In this document: one piece after another, positions 50,990 through 58,325 of the stretch
Position numbering within the stretch: the first letter of the stretch is position 1
Layout of the letters: every line of letters starts with the position of its first letter
Source: a virus
Strand: one strand, 5' to 3'
Length of the DNA: 60,197 bases
IMG/VR virus record: IMGVR_UViG_3300025137_000038
Coordinates: 1-60,197 of that record
The notes under the pieces: generated by a model
What the model was told of the DNA's origin: nothing
The model's input: the letters and a program-made list of their open reading frames with translations, nothing else
Database searches by the model: none
Program-made: the position numbers and the translations under genes

Positions 50990-51041
50990 CCACAGTGGAA
51001 TATTAAACTGGCCCACTAACCTTAAGTGCTAATTGATTTGC

Positions 51042-51551
51042 CTATGCACACAGAGTCTTAACTCTGTCTGCGTTTCTTTGCCAAAATTCGTCGAAGCCTG
51101 TAATGAGCCATGTTTTGTGTTTGGGGGAATTATATGTGAATTGTCTTGTTGTGATTAATTGGTGTGTTGAGGGAGTTGCTATATATTTGCCTTTGTTATT
51201 AAACTTCATTATTAGTATATTGAAGTCACCATCATCTGCCGCGTCCATTAATTGGTCCAGCCAGTCATCCAGCATTCGAACCTGTGGGGAAGTTAACAGT
51301 TGATGAAAAGGAAAGTCTTTATACGATTTGCATTCTGCATTAAATTTTGGAAATGATTGCCCAGGAACAATGTCCCCTTTGAATCCACGTACTTGACCTT
51401 CGTGTAATACTTCTTTACGGACAGTATTAGATCCGCCTACATAGGCGCCAGAGCCTGGTGCTCTAATAAAAGATTCTTGATATAGATCAGATAAGAAACG
51501 TGCAACGTCTCTTTCCCAATTACTACCTTTTGCTTTTTGTTTGCTTGGCAT
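51042..51551 (-). CDS. PD-(D/E)XK nuclease, Holliday-junction-resolvase-like
   Basis: A 169-residue protein. The N-terminal KGSNWERDVARFLSDLYQ supplies the first acidic residue on a helix. FKGDIVPG supplies the PD-type aspartate and FNAECKSYKD the ExK strand, the order seen in archaeal-type resolvases and related phage nucleases. The basic N-terminus may bind DNA. It lies near gp46/gp47, so a recombination or genome-processing role is plausible. The start is supported by an AGGA site; it overlaps the small membrane protein gene by 29 nt. Confidence 0.7.
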   Translation of the reverse strand: MPSKQKAKGSNWERDVARFLSDLYQESFIRAPGSGAYVGGSNTVRKEVLHEGQVRGFKGDIVPGQSFPKFNAECKSYKDFPFHQLLTSPQVRMLDDWLDQLMDAADDGDFNILIMKFNNKGKYIATPSTHQLITTRQFTYNSPKHKTWLITGFDEFWQRNADRVKTLCA

Positions 51552-51765
51552 TCTTCTTCCTATGTTTGTTTAACAATAACACCTTCTGGTGGTACTCGTC
51601 AATCTTTTTTTCTGCATAGAAAGGAAATAATGTTGGAACAATTCCATGTATGATGCTTATAATACCCGTAAGTATCAAATCCAAACCTGCCACTATAGCA
51701 AACTTGGTGTGTGCAAAATACGATTTTCCGGCTGTTCTTAAATGTGCCCTAATTGCCCTTATCAT
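51523..51765 (-). CDS. Small membrane protein, DUF6356-like
   Basis: An 80-residue protein with a basic N-terminus (MIRAIRAHLRTAGKSYFAHTKF), one or two membrane segments (AIVAGLDLILTGIISIIHGIVPTLFPF) and a basic tail. The layout RxHxxxAGxSYFxHxxFA...HxxxPxLF recalls small bacterial proteins of the DUF6356 type (from memory, not certain). It starts inside the end of the ANL gene (17-nt overlap) with an AAAGGGA ribosome site, so the two are coupled. Confidence 0.5.
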   Translation of the reverse strand: MIRAIRAHLRTAGKSYFAHTKFAIVAGLDLILTGIISIIHGIVPTLFPFYAEKKIDEYHQKVLLLNKHRKKNAKQTKSKR

Positions 51766-53080
51766 AGATTCCCTTTAATTTATTGATGTTCGGTTTACCC
51801 AGAACGTTCAGCTCTATTGGTGTAACTAATTTATCGTGTGTTATACCATTATCATCGAGTTTCTGAATCAACTGCGGAACTTCGAAGTCTTTGTGATGTA
51901 AAACCACTACAACGTGTGTCTGCGAAGTGCTGAATATACAACAGTAACCATTTAACGAATATGGTACAAGTTGTTGTGGATTAATAAGACTATCATCAAT
52001 TCTTATTAAATCACTGTTTCTTTTTTCAAAGTAAAACGTATTTCCGTCTGCACTTACTACATCTTGAGTTACAAATAAATCCACAGGCTTGTCGTTTATT
52101 GTTTGACATAAATGACTGCTACCTTTGATTGTAAGTATGTCTTCATCATCAACCGTATATTCGCCTGATTCGTCAATAATGTAACCCATCTCACTTTCGT
52201 TATATTCACTAAGGTTTTCTATATTAACAACCTTATGTATAACAGGAGGTAAACATTCAGTTAATCCGTAAATGACTGCAACGTTTTTAACTCCTTCATT
52301 CTTTATTAATCTCCTAACAAAATGTATAGGAATAGTACTACCACCAGTAAGTACCCAATTTACACAACTTAAATCTAAATATTGTAAACCTGGATAAGAT
52401 TCAAAGTGTGAAGGAAATATTAACATTATAGTAGGTTTATATTTCTCTATAAGCTCTTTGTCGTAACAATTTGCTAATGGTGGTAAAATAATCTTTTTGC
52501 TAGAAAACAATGCAGGAAAAAAGTAAACACTGCTTACACCCAGGTGTACAATGTTATGAAAAAACCAACTAGTGTTTTCTCCTTGCCAGTATTGTTTAAT
52601 ACTTTCTTGAGTAGCACTCCATATACTTTCATGAGTATGAGAAATACATTTAGGTACTCCTGTACTACCACTTGTTAATGCTTCTACTAAAATTTCTGAA
52701 TGATTAATAGTATATTTTTCATTAGACTCAACAACTTCTGCTTCAATATGATTAACATTAGTTGCAGTAACTTTACATGGTTGAATACCACGTGTAATAA
52801 ATGTTTTTATATTTCGTCTAGAGATATATTCGTTAGTAATATTGTGTTCGCCACTTATAACAATTATAAGTCCAAAGTCAATAGCCGCGAATACAGCCGC
52901 CAAGTGATGTGAATCTTCTTGCATAGCAAGACCAATTCTATCTCCTTTTACTAAGGCGGCTTCTCGGAACAGTTGTTGATACCCAGAAGCAAGACTCATT
53001 AATTGAGATTTACTTATCTGGGTATCATTTATACAATCAACTATTTCAAAATTATTAGATAATTTTGTAATAGAAATCAT
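51749..53080 (-). CDS. ANL-superfamily adenylate-forming enzyme (acyl-/aryl-CoA synthetase or adenylation domain type)
   Basis: 443 residues from the ATG at 53080, chosen because the longer in-frame version would run through the neighbouring small gene, which stops 4 nt before this ATG. Core motifs are TSGSTGVPK (136-144, P-loop-like A3), YGLTE (271-275, A5), a TQD aspartate (D340) for ribose binding, FEKRNSDLIRIDD (352-363, hinge) and a C-terminal LGKPNINKL matching the catalytic-lysine loop. Such enzymes activate a carboxylate as acyl-AMP and pass it to CoA or a carrier. No carrier domain or membrane segment is seen. It is somewhat short (usual 500-550). The substrate cannot be told from the sequence. 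Confidence 0.82.
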   Translation of the reverse strand: MISITKLSNNFEIVDCINDTQISKSQLMSLASGYQQLFREAALVKGDRIGLAMQEDSHHLAAVFAAIDFGLIIVISGEHNITNEYISRRNIKTFITRGIQPCKVTATNVNHIEAEVVESNEKYTINHSEILVEALTSGSTGVPKCISHTHESIWSATQESIKQYWQGENTSWFFHNIVHLGVSSVYFFPALFSSKKIILPPLANCYDKELIEKYKPTIMLIFPSHFESYPGLQYLDLSCVNWVLTGGSTIPIHFVRRLIKNEGVKNVAVIYGLTECLPPVIHKVVNIENLSEYNESEMGYIIDESGEYTVDDEDILTIKGSSHLCQTINDKPVDLFVTQDVVSADGNTFYFEKRNSDLIRIDDSLINPQQLVPYSLNGYCCIFSTSQTHVVVVLHHKDFEVPQLIQKLDDNGITHDKLVTPIELNVLGKPNINKLKGIYDKGN

Positions 53081-53084
53081 AAAT

Positions 53085-53261
53085 TTACATACTGTTCTTT
53101 TTTTCTTGGATCTCGGCTCTTCTTGCTTTCGCAAGTTTACCCATTTCACCTAAAGCCTTACGAGCTCTTGCCGCCGCGGCTTTTACGCCTTTGGTTTCAA
53201 ATGCTTCGTTTTCTTTAAGGTAGTTGTCGTAGTGTGCTACGATATCATCATGTATTGCCAT
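53085..53261 (-). CDS. Small basic Ala/Lys-rich protein, histone H1-like
   Basis: 58 residues from the ATG at 53261 (AGGAGA site; an upstream ATG would overlap gp46). The sequence MAIHDDIVAHYDNYLKENEA has an acidic start, then KGVKAAAARARKALGEMGKLAKARRAEI, an A/K/R-rich helix like histone H1 tails and phage or bacterial DNA-compaction peptides. It lies between the ANL gene and gp46. It is probably a DNA-binding or packaging-associated protein (inference). Confidence 0.55.
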   Translation of the reverse strand: MAIHDDIVAHYDNYLKENEAFETKGVKAAAARARKALGEMGKLAKARRAEIQEKKNSM

Positions 53262-53274
53262 TGTTTTATTTCTC

Positions 53275-55044
53275 CTATACAACGTCGATGTCAGTGTTAT
53301 AACTTGTAAACCCGTTTTCTTTAATAACGGATAGTATGTTATTGACCCGACCAGCGAGTTCGTCTCTGTGAGATACTAACCAAACAGATTTTTTACGTTC
53401 CCGACTGATTTTTTTAAGTATAGCCAGACTGTTTTCAACACCCGAGCTATCCATACCAGAATCAACTAGTTCATCAATGAACAGTAAGTTAATTGGCTGA
53501 TATAAGTTCTCCCAAACATCTCTGAACGCCCAACTTAACGAAAGTATAAGTCTATTACGTTCACCTCTGCTTAGGTTGTCAAAATCTAACTCTCTACCTA
53601 ACTCTGTAATTATTACAGTTAAATCATTTTGAAAAACTACACTATGTGGTAATCCAATACGTTCTAAGTAAAATGCCAGCCTCTTGTTAAGGAATGCTAG
53701 ATTTTGGTCTATTATACGTTTACGAATAAACGAATCTTTACTAGTTAAAAGTTTCAACAAGAAGTCTTGATGTTCCTTTACCCTAGTTAATTCGTTTACT
53801 GTATCGTACTTAACCTCCTCAATTCCATGCTCTTCCATTTCTTGAATCTGCTCATGATATGGATCAACCTGGTTTTGTAGGGTAGTTAATTCGCTTTCTA
53901 ACTGTTCTAAACTAGACCTGTGGTTGTATGCATCGTCTAATTTCTCATAGAATACAACAGGTTTTTCACCTAGTTCACCTATATCTGCTAGTTTAGTTTG
54001 CAGTTCTTTTTCTGTAATAATGTTATTATTAACAGTTTCAACTGATTCAGTTAGTAATTCTTTTTTATCTTTTAATATTTCATCTTGTTTATTGTCATGT
54101 AAATCTTGTCCACAAGCATAACATTTATGTTCTTCTAAAGACTTAATCTCTTTCTCTAATTTTTCTTTAGATTTAACGTGTCTATTAGACTCGCTAGTAA
54201 GTCTGTCATATGCATCTTGTAAATCTGTAAATTCTCTTGCTTTATCGATATAATCTTTACGTTGCTTATGTGCTTCAAGTTCTTTAGTAATATCAACATT
54301 ACTTAAAGACTTCAGTGCTTCGTCGATTTTTACAGAGTCGCTTGTTTTCTTATCTGCCCACATTTTACTTCTGCGTTTTAAAGATTCAATTTGTTCTCTA
54401 ATCTTTTCATTTGCATCAGCAACACTTTTAATCTTATATTCTTCTTGTGTAATTAAATCTTTATTAATACGCAACTGTTCTTTTAGCATATCAGACTTTT
54501 CACTTAATAGTGTAATACCTAATAACTGTTCAATTATAACACGTTGCTCATTGTGTCTCAAACTTAAGAAAGGTTGTGTGTAAGTGTTTAACGCCACAAT
54601 GTGTTTAAACATTTCGTGACTCATACCAAGCAACTCTTCAATTGCTTTTTGTGTTATTCTAGAATCACCTTGTGCAGTATCTTCTGCTTCTTGTTCAGTA
54701 TTGTCGATATAAAACTTTAGTACGTTAGGTTTTCTTCCACGTTCTATTCTATACTTTCTACCACCGTATTCAAATTCAACAGTAACTAACATAGCCTTGC
54801 CGTTAGTTTTGTTTACTAGATTATCTCTACGAATATTAGTTAATGCTAAACCATATAGTGCATAACTTAAAGCATTAATAATAGTTGTTTTACCAGTACC
54901 ATTTCTTGCTCCGTGGTCACCGCCACCTGTATCTAAGTTTTCTCCTAAAACAAGTGTTAAGTCGTTTCTATTAAAGTCTAGTGCTTGGGTACTGTTACCC
55001 ACACTCATAAAATTCTTAACTGTTAAGTTGTTTAGTTTAAACAT
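53275..55044 (-). CDS. gp46: Recombination exonuclease subunit gp46 (SbcC/Rad50-like)
   Basis: A 589-residue SMC-like ATPase (T4 gp46: 560). The N-terminal Walker A lies in GARNGTGKTTIINALSYALYG (45-65). Two coiled coils flank a zinc hook CYACGQDL at about residues 308-315. The C-terminal ABC signature is LSRGERNRLILSLSWAF, with LLFIDELVDSGMD as Walker B/D-loop and SHRDE as the H-loop. With gp47 it makes the end-resecting nuclease for recombination-dependent replication and host DNA breakdown. It lies 3 nt after the gp47 stop. Confidence 0.95.
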   Translation of the reverse strand: MFKLNNLTVKNFMSVGNSTQALDFNRNDLTLVLGENLDTGGGDHGARNGTGKTTIINALSYALYGLALTNIRRDNLVNKTNGKAMLVTVEFEYGGRKYRIERGRKPNVLKFYIDNTEQEAEDTAQGDSRITQKAIEELLGMSHEMFKHIVALNTYTQPFLSLRHNEQRVIIEQLLGITLLSEKSDMLKEQLRINKDLITQEEYKIKSVADANEKIREQIESLKRRSKMWADKKTSDSVKIDEALKSLSNVDITKELEAHKQRKDYIDKAREFTDLQDAYDRLTSESNRHVKSKEKLEKEIKSLEEHKCYACGQDLHDNKQDEILKDKKELLTESVETVNNNIITEKELQTKLADIGELGEKPVVFYEKLDDAYNHRSSLEQLESELTTLQNQVDPYHEQIQEMEEHGIEEVKYDTVNELTRVKEHQDFLLKLLTSKDSFIRKRIIDQNLAFLNKRLAFYLERIGLPHSVVFQNDLTVIITELGRELDFDNLSRGERNRLILSLSWAFRDVWENLYQPINLLFIDELVDSGMDSSGVENSLAILKKISRERKKSVWLVSHRDELAGRVNNILSVIKENGFTSYNTDIDVV

Positions 55045-55047
55045 TAA

Positions 55048-56061
55048 TTATAGGTTCCTGTATATATCCATTAAAAGTTTTGGATCATATAAATCCGATT
55101 CTACAGATTGAAGTTGGCTCATAACAATGCTATCAACACTTTCAAAATTTACTTCGGCTGTTTCATCATAATTTGTATCTACTTCTTTTTGTGGTATAAG
55201 TGCAAGTTCTCTTACATCATATTGTCCATAAAAGTTTTCTTTTATAAAGTTTGCTTCTTCATAACTAATATCAATATCTAAATTAATCCTAGCATAAGTC
55301 TTTGGTAATAGTAATCCTTTTGGATCATCTAATAACTGACTTAACTTTAAAACTTTATATTTAGGTGCTAGATCCCACTTAATATATCTATGTGGTTCGC
55401 CCCATTCTAATATCATTGCTCCTCGGTCATCATCCCAAGCATCACTGTAGTTGTGTGGAAAAGCATTTCCGATGTATGTAATATTACCTACTTCTTGACG
55501 CTTGTGGAAGTGACCAGTAAACATACGTTCAACACCTCTGAAGTCCGTATGTTTAATCTCTCCGTGGTCCGGCATTTGGACCATAGCATTCATATAAAAA
55601 CTAGGAAGTTCAAAATGTCCTAGCATATACTTTGCTTCAATTTTTTTAATTTTTTTGTACTCATCGCCTACTAGCCATGGTACTATTGCAACATCACCTT
55701 CTGTTATTATCTCATTGATGATTCTTACATTTGGAATATGACTTGCCCAAGTAATACTATTAAAGTCTCTACGGTCTCTGTAGTACTCGTCGTGATTACC
55801 TGGTATAAAGATTACTTGATCAAATGCTTGGCTCAGTAAAGTAATTGCCTCTACACTATGATTTAGTGTGGCTACATTAATACTAGCTCGTTGGTGATGC
55901 CAGTCACCTAAAAACAAACACGTTTCGCATTGTTCTTCTTTGCCTCTTTCGATTACCCACTTAACAAAGTCAACACAATCTTCGTTGTGTGCTTGACTGT
56001 TAGACTTATTTCCAAAGTGAATGTCCGTAAAGGCAATGGCTTTCTTGAATAGATTGCTCAT
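55048..56061 (-). CDS. gp47: Recombination nuclease subunit gp47 (SbcD/Mre11-like)
   Basis: A 337-residue metallophosphoesterase (T4: 339). Catalytic motifs are FTDIHFG (D13, H15), LFLGDWHHQRA, FIPGNHDEYY and MFTGHFHKRQ. It is the nuclease partner of gp46 in DNA-end resection. The T4 gene pair 47-46 is kept. The upstream spacer (56062-56127) carries a weak inverted repeat (ACAACT/AGTTGT) and no TAAATA promoter, so this pair is probably read from an upstream or earlier promoter. Confidence 0.95.
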   Translation of the reverse strand: MSNLFKKAIAFTDIHFGNKSNSQAHNEDCVDFVKWVIERGKEEQCETCLFLGDWHHQRASINVATLNHSVEAITLLSQAFDQVIFIPGNHDEYYRDRRDFNSITWASHIPNVRIINEIITEGDVAIVPWLVGDEYKKIKKIEAKYMLGHFELPSFYMNAMVQMPDHGEIKHTDFRGVERMFTGHFHKRQEVGNITYIGNAFPHNYSDAWDDDRGAMILEWGEPHRYIKWDLAPKYKVLKLSQLLDDPKGLLLPKTYARINLDIDISYEEANFIKENFYGQYDVRELALIPQKEVDTNYDETAEVNFESVDSIVMSQLQSVESDLYDPKLLMDIYRNL

Positions 56062-56127
56062 GCTTTTTCCGAATTTAAATTACATACAACTATATAATAC
56101 TGTAAGTTGTACCAAATGTCAACCGGT

Positions 56128-56982
56128 TTATACCTTCTTTTTTACTTTAGTTTTTGTTTTAGTGATTGCGTTGAATTTATCGATCCTGGTTTGTTCAGCC
56201 GCGGTATCGTTGGCGTGTTGTCTAGTAAAACTAGGAGCCAAGTCATTCATCTCCAATATATCATCTCTAATATTCTGGTTACGTTTTTCTATATTCAATA
56301 CTCTAGTAAAACTATTTGTTATCGCCGCCGTGTAATACGCAAAAGGATTATCCGATTTACTTTCATCAAACTGTAAACCAATTTGTGCTAACTGTAATAA
56401 TGCTTGTCCTCGCATCTCGTCAACATAAGTGTATCCTCTCCAGTTATATCTGTGACTGTAACGTTCACAAAGCATCATATACATATTTGCTAACTTGTTT
56501 GTTACTTTGCCACCTTCTAATGTAAAGTTTCCATTATCCATACCACCAGTCCAGTGTGACTTGCCTACATTAACTAAATCATTTTCGTCATTAAAACGCC
56601 AATGTTGAAATGGAGGAAAGTTACATTTAACGTGATGATCTGCAACTGTCTTAGGATTCTTCTTACGTTCACTATCAGTAGGAATATGTTCGTGTGTCAT
56701 TACTCTAAAAATTAATTCACTTTTAGCAAATGATTTTGGGTCAACGGCAAAGTCTGCCATCTTTTTTCCTTTAATAGTATTTTCTTTATATCCGTTCTTT
56801 TGTATTCTGTCTGCTCTATTTTTACGAGCTTGATCGATTGTACTTTTTTTAATTTCTTTTGTCGAAGTTAAAATTATATCAAAAACCTTTGCTTCTTCAT
56901 CTATAAATGAGCCAAAACTGCTCTTAGATTTGTGAATTTCGATTAATAGGTCTCTGTTGTTGAGGTAATTTCTTACTGCCAT
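56128..56982 (-). CDS. gp55: Late-transcription sigma factor gp55, long N-terminal form
   Basis: A 284-residue protein. Residues about 160-284 resemble the core of gp55: NKLANMYMMLCERYSHRYNWRGYTYVDEMRGQALLQLAQIGLQFD, then NPFAYYTAAITNSFTRVLNIEKR, the region 2-like part that contacts core polymerase and the TATAAATA promoter. T4 gp55 has 185 residues. Here about 100 extra N-terminal residues contain basic and WxF-rich segments (HWRFNDEND, PFQHWR). It would recognise the TAAATA promoters across this window. The tail is Lys-rich. Confidence 0.82.
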   Translation of the reverse strand: MAVRNYLNNRDLLIEIHKSKSSFGSFIDEEAKVFDIILTSTKEIKKSTIDQARKNRADRIQKNGYKENTIKGKKMADFAVDPKSFAKSELIFRVMTHEHIPTDSERKKNPKTVADHHVKCNFPPFQHWRFNDENDLVNVGKSHWTGGMDNGNFTLEGGKVTNKLANMYMMLCERYSHRYNWRGYTYVDEMRGQALLQLAQIGLQFDESKSDNPFAYYTAAITNSFTRVLNIEKRNQNIRDDILEMNDLAPSFTRQHANDTAAEQTRIDKFNAITKTKTKVKKKV

Positions 56983-57022
56983 ATATTTGATTCCTTAAAT
57001 TATATACTCATATTATACACTC

Positions 57023-57030
57023 GATAAATA
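57023..57030 (+). promoter_or_regulatory. Late promoter (GATAAATA) for the baseplate operon
   Basis: GATAAATACTAATATC on the plus strand, 29 nt before the ATG at 57060; a GAGG ribosome site follows. Confidence 0.65.
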
Positions 57031-57059
57031 CTAATATCAAGAGGAAAGATTAAAAAATT

Positions 57060-58025
57060 ATGGCACCACCAAATAGACGATTTACATCCAACACTGAACC
57101 CGACTTATCCCCTTTTGGAGGTAGTGGTCCAGCAGTAGGTACCAGTTCCAGCCAACAATCCAACACCGGAAACTTTAGTATTAAAGGTGCCGCGGATGCT
57201 TTTGGCAAAGGAATAGAACAGTTTAGCAGTGATTTCACTGGTATGCTTGGACAAGCCAAAGGAGCCATTGACGGTATTGTTAACAGTGATCCTGTTATTT
57301 CTAGGTTAATGGGTGCTGGCATTGACAAAGGTGCTAATCCTAACGATAAATTGGCTCAAATTGCGGCATCAAGTAGTGCAGTAGGTAAAGATAAAGATGA
57401 TCATCGAGTAAGACTTTCGTTGCCACCTGCGGCTAAGATACATTATCAAAAAGCCACTGTCCCTTACTTATTGGCACCGTTGCTACAAACTAACGGTATA
57501 ATCTTTCCATATACTCCACAACTTATATTTCAGCACAATGCTGATTATAGTCGTGTTAGTCCTACACATAGTAATTATCCTTTGAATTATTACAGTGCAA
57601 GTAATGTGAGTGACATTTCGATGTTTGGAGAATTTGTTAGTGAAACAGGACCAGATGCAAAATATGTACTTGCAGTTATAACATTTTTAAGAGCAGTTAC
57701 TAAAATGTTTAGTAATTCAGATGCTTTAGCAGGTAATCCGCCACCAATCTTAAGATTAAGTGGACACGGACAATACTTACTACCAAATGTTCCAGTAGTA
57801 GTAAACACAGTTTCAATTACTATGCCTAATAACGTTGACTATATTTCAATACCAACAGGGTTTAATGCAACGTCAGGTAAAGCGGCAACAACAAGAGTAC
57901 CAAAAAGTTTAGATATTAACGTTGGTCTAACACCAGTATACAGTAGAGAACAGTTACGAAGTTTTGGTGTAGACAGAATGACAGCAGGACAATTAATTGA
58001 TCCTAGCACAGGAGGACACATTTAA
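57060..58025 (+). CDS. gp48: Baseplate tail tube cap, gp48-like
   Basis: A 321-residue protein (T4 gp48: 364). It has a disordered Ser/Gly-rich N-terminus, then a beta domain LSLPPAAKIHYQK...IIFPYTPQLIFQHNADY and FLRAVTKMF, ending in PNNVDYISIPTGFNATSGKA. This layout fits gp48/tube-fold baseplate proteins of marine T4-like phages, and the next gene is gp53, as expected. It caps the baseplate and starts the tail tube. It overlaps gp53 by one base (TAATG). Confidence 0.75.
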   Translation: MAPPNRRFTSNTEPDLSPFGGSGPAVGTSSSQQSNTGNFSIKGAADAFGKGIEQFSSDFTGMLGQAKGAIDGIVNSDPVISRLMGAGIDKGANPNDKLAQIAASSSAVGKDKDDHRVRLSLPPAAKIHYQKATVPYLLAPLLQTNGIIFPYTPQLIFQHNADYSRVSPTHSNYPLNYYSASNVSDISMFGEFVSETGPDAKYVLAVITFLRAVTKMFSNSDALAGNPPPILRLSGHGQYLLPNVPVVVNTVSITMPNNVDYISIPTGFNATSGKAATTRVPKSLDINVGLTPVYSREQLRSFGVDRMTAGQLIDPSTGGHI

Positions 58026-58324
58026 TGGCTGATTACAATGCTGACAGTCCTTACTTTAAAACACAAAAATTTGGAACTTATCTGGACGTTCTAGAACAAC
58101 GACCTATTAGTGCTAATCCATCAGATCAAAGATTAGTCATTAATGCAACTTATGAGTTTAGACCAGACTTGTTAGCAAATGACTTATATGACAATCCAAA
58201 ATTATGGTGGGTGTTTGCGGCAAGAAACCCAAACACAATTAAAGATCCAATCTGGGATATGAAAAAAGGAATGACAATTTTCTTGCCCAAGCAAGATAGA
58301 TTATTCAACGAATTAGGAATATAA
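58025..58324 (+). CDS. gp53: Baseplate wedge protein gp53, short form
   Basis: A 99-residue protein matching the LysM-like core of gp53: YEFRPDLLANDLYDNPKLWWVFAARNPN then IKDPIWDMKKGMTIFLPK. T4 gp53 has 196 residues; this matches the shorter forms of marine relatives. gp53 clamps adjacent baseplate wedges. It starts at the gp48 stop (TAATG). Confidence 0.82.
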   Translation: MADYNADSPYFKTQKFGTYLDVLEQRPISANPSDQRLVINATYEFRPDLLANDLYDNPKLWWVFAARNPNTIKDPIWDMKKGMTIFLPKQDRLFNELGI

Positions 58325-58325
58325 C

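Larger units (their letters stand above)
50563..51041. ncRNA. Gene-free, hairpin-rich region (possible structured RNAs)
   Basis: 479 nt with no credible gene and visibly higher GC than its surroundings. It contains, in order, a perfect 8-bp hairpin (50582-50600); a terminator-like hairpin (50601-50631) whose loop can instead pair with 50658-50669; a 7-bp GGAACC hairpin (50695-50716, extendable by CAG/CTG); a second terminator (50829-50859); CACGG/CCGTG (50935-50948); a third terminator-like hairpin (50969-50989); and the palindrome TTCCACAGTGGAA (50988-51000). Serial plus-strand terminators suggest small RNAs or a strong barrier between modules. No tRNA fold was found. Confidence 0.45.

Noticed and set aside
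50764-51006. 80-codon plus-strand frame in the hairpin region
   Set aside because: No ribosome site, cysteine- and valine-rich random-looking product, and two terminator hairpins lie inside it.
51262-51285. GGTTCGAATGC on the minus strand, like a tRNA T-loop
   Set aside because: It lies inside the nuclease gene and no acceptor, D or anticodon stems can be built around it.
53081-53149. Upstream start for the ANL enzyme (23 extra residues)
   Set aside because: It would run through the histone-like gene; added residues are that gene read in another frame.
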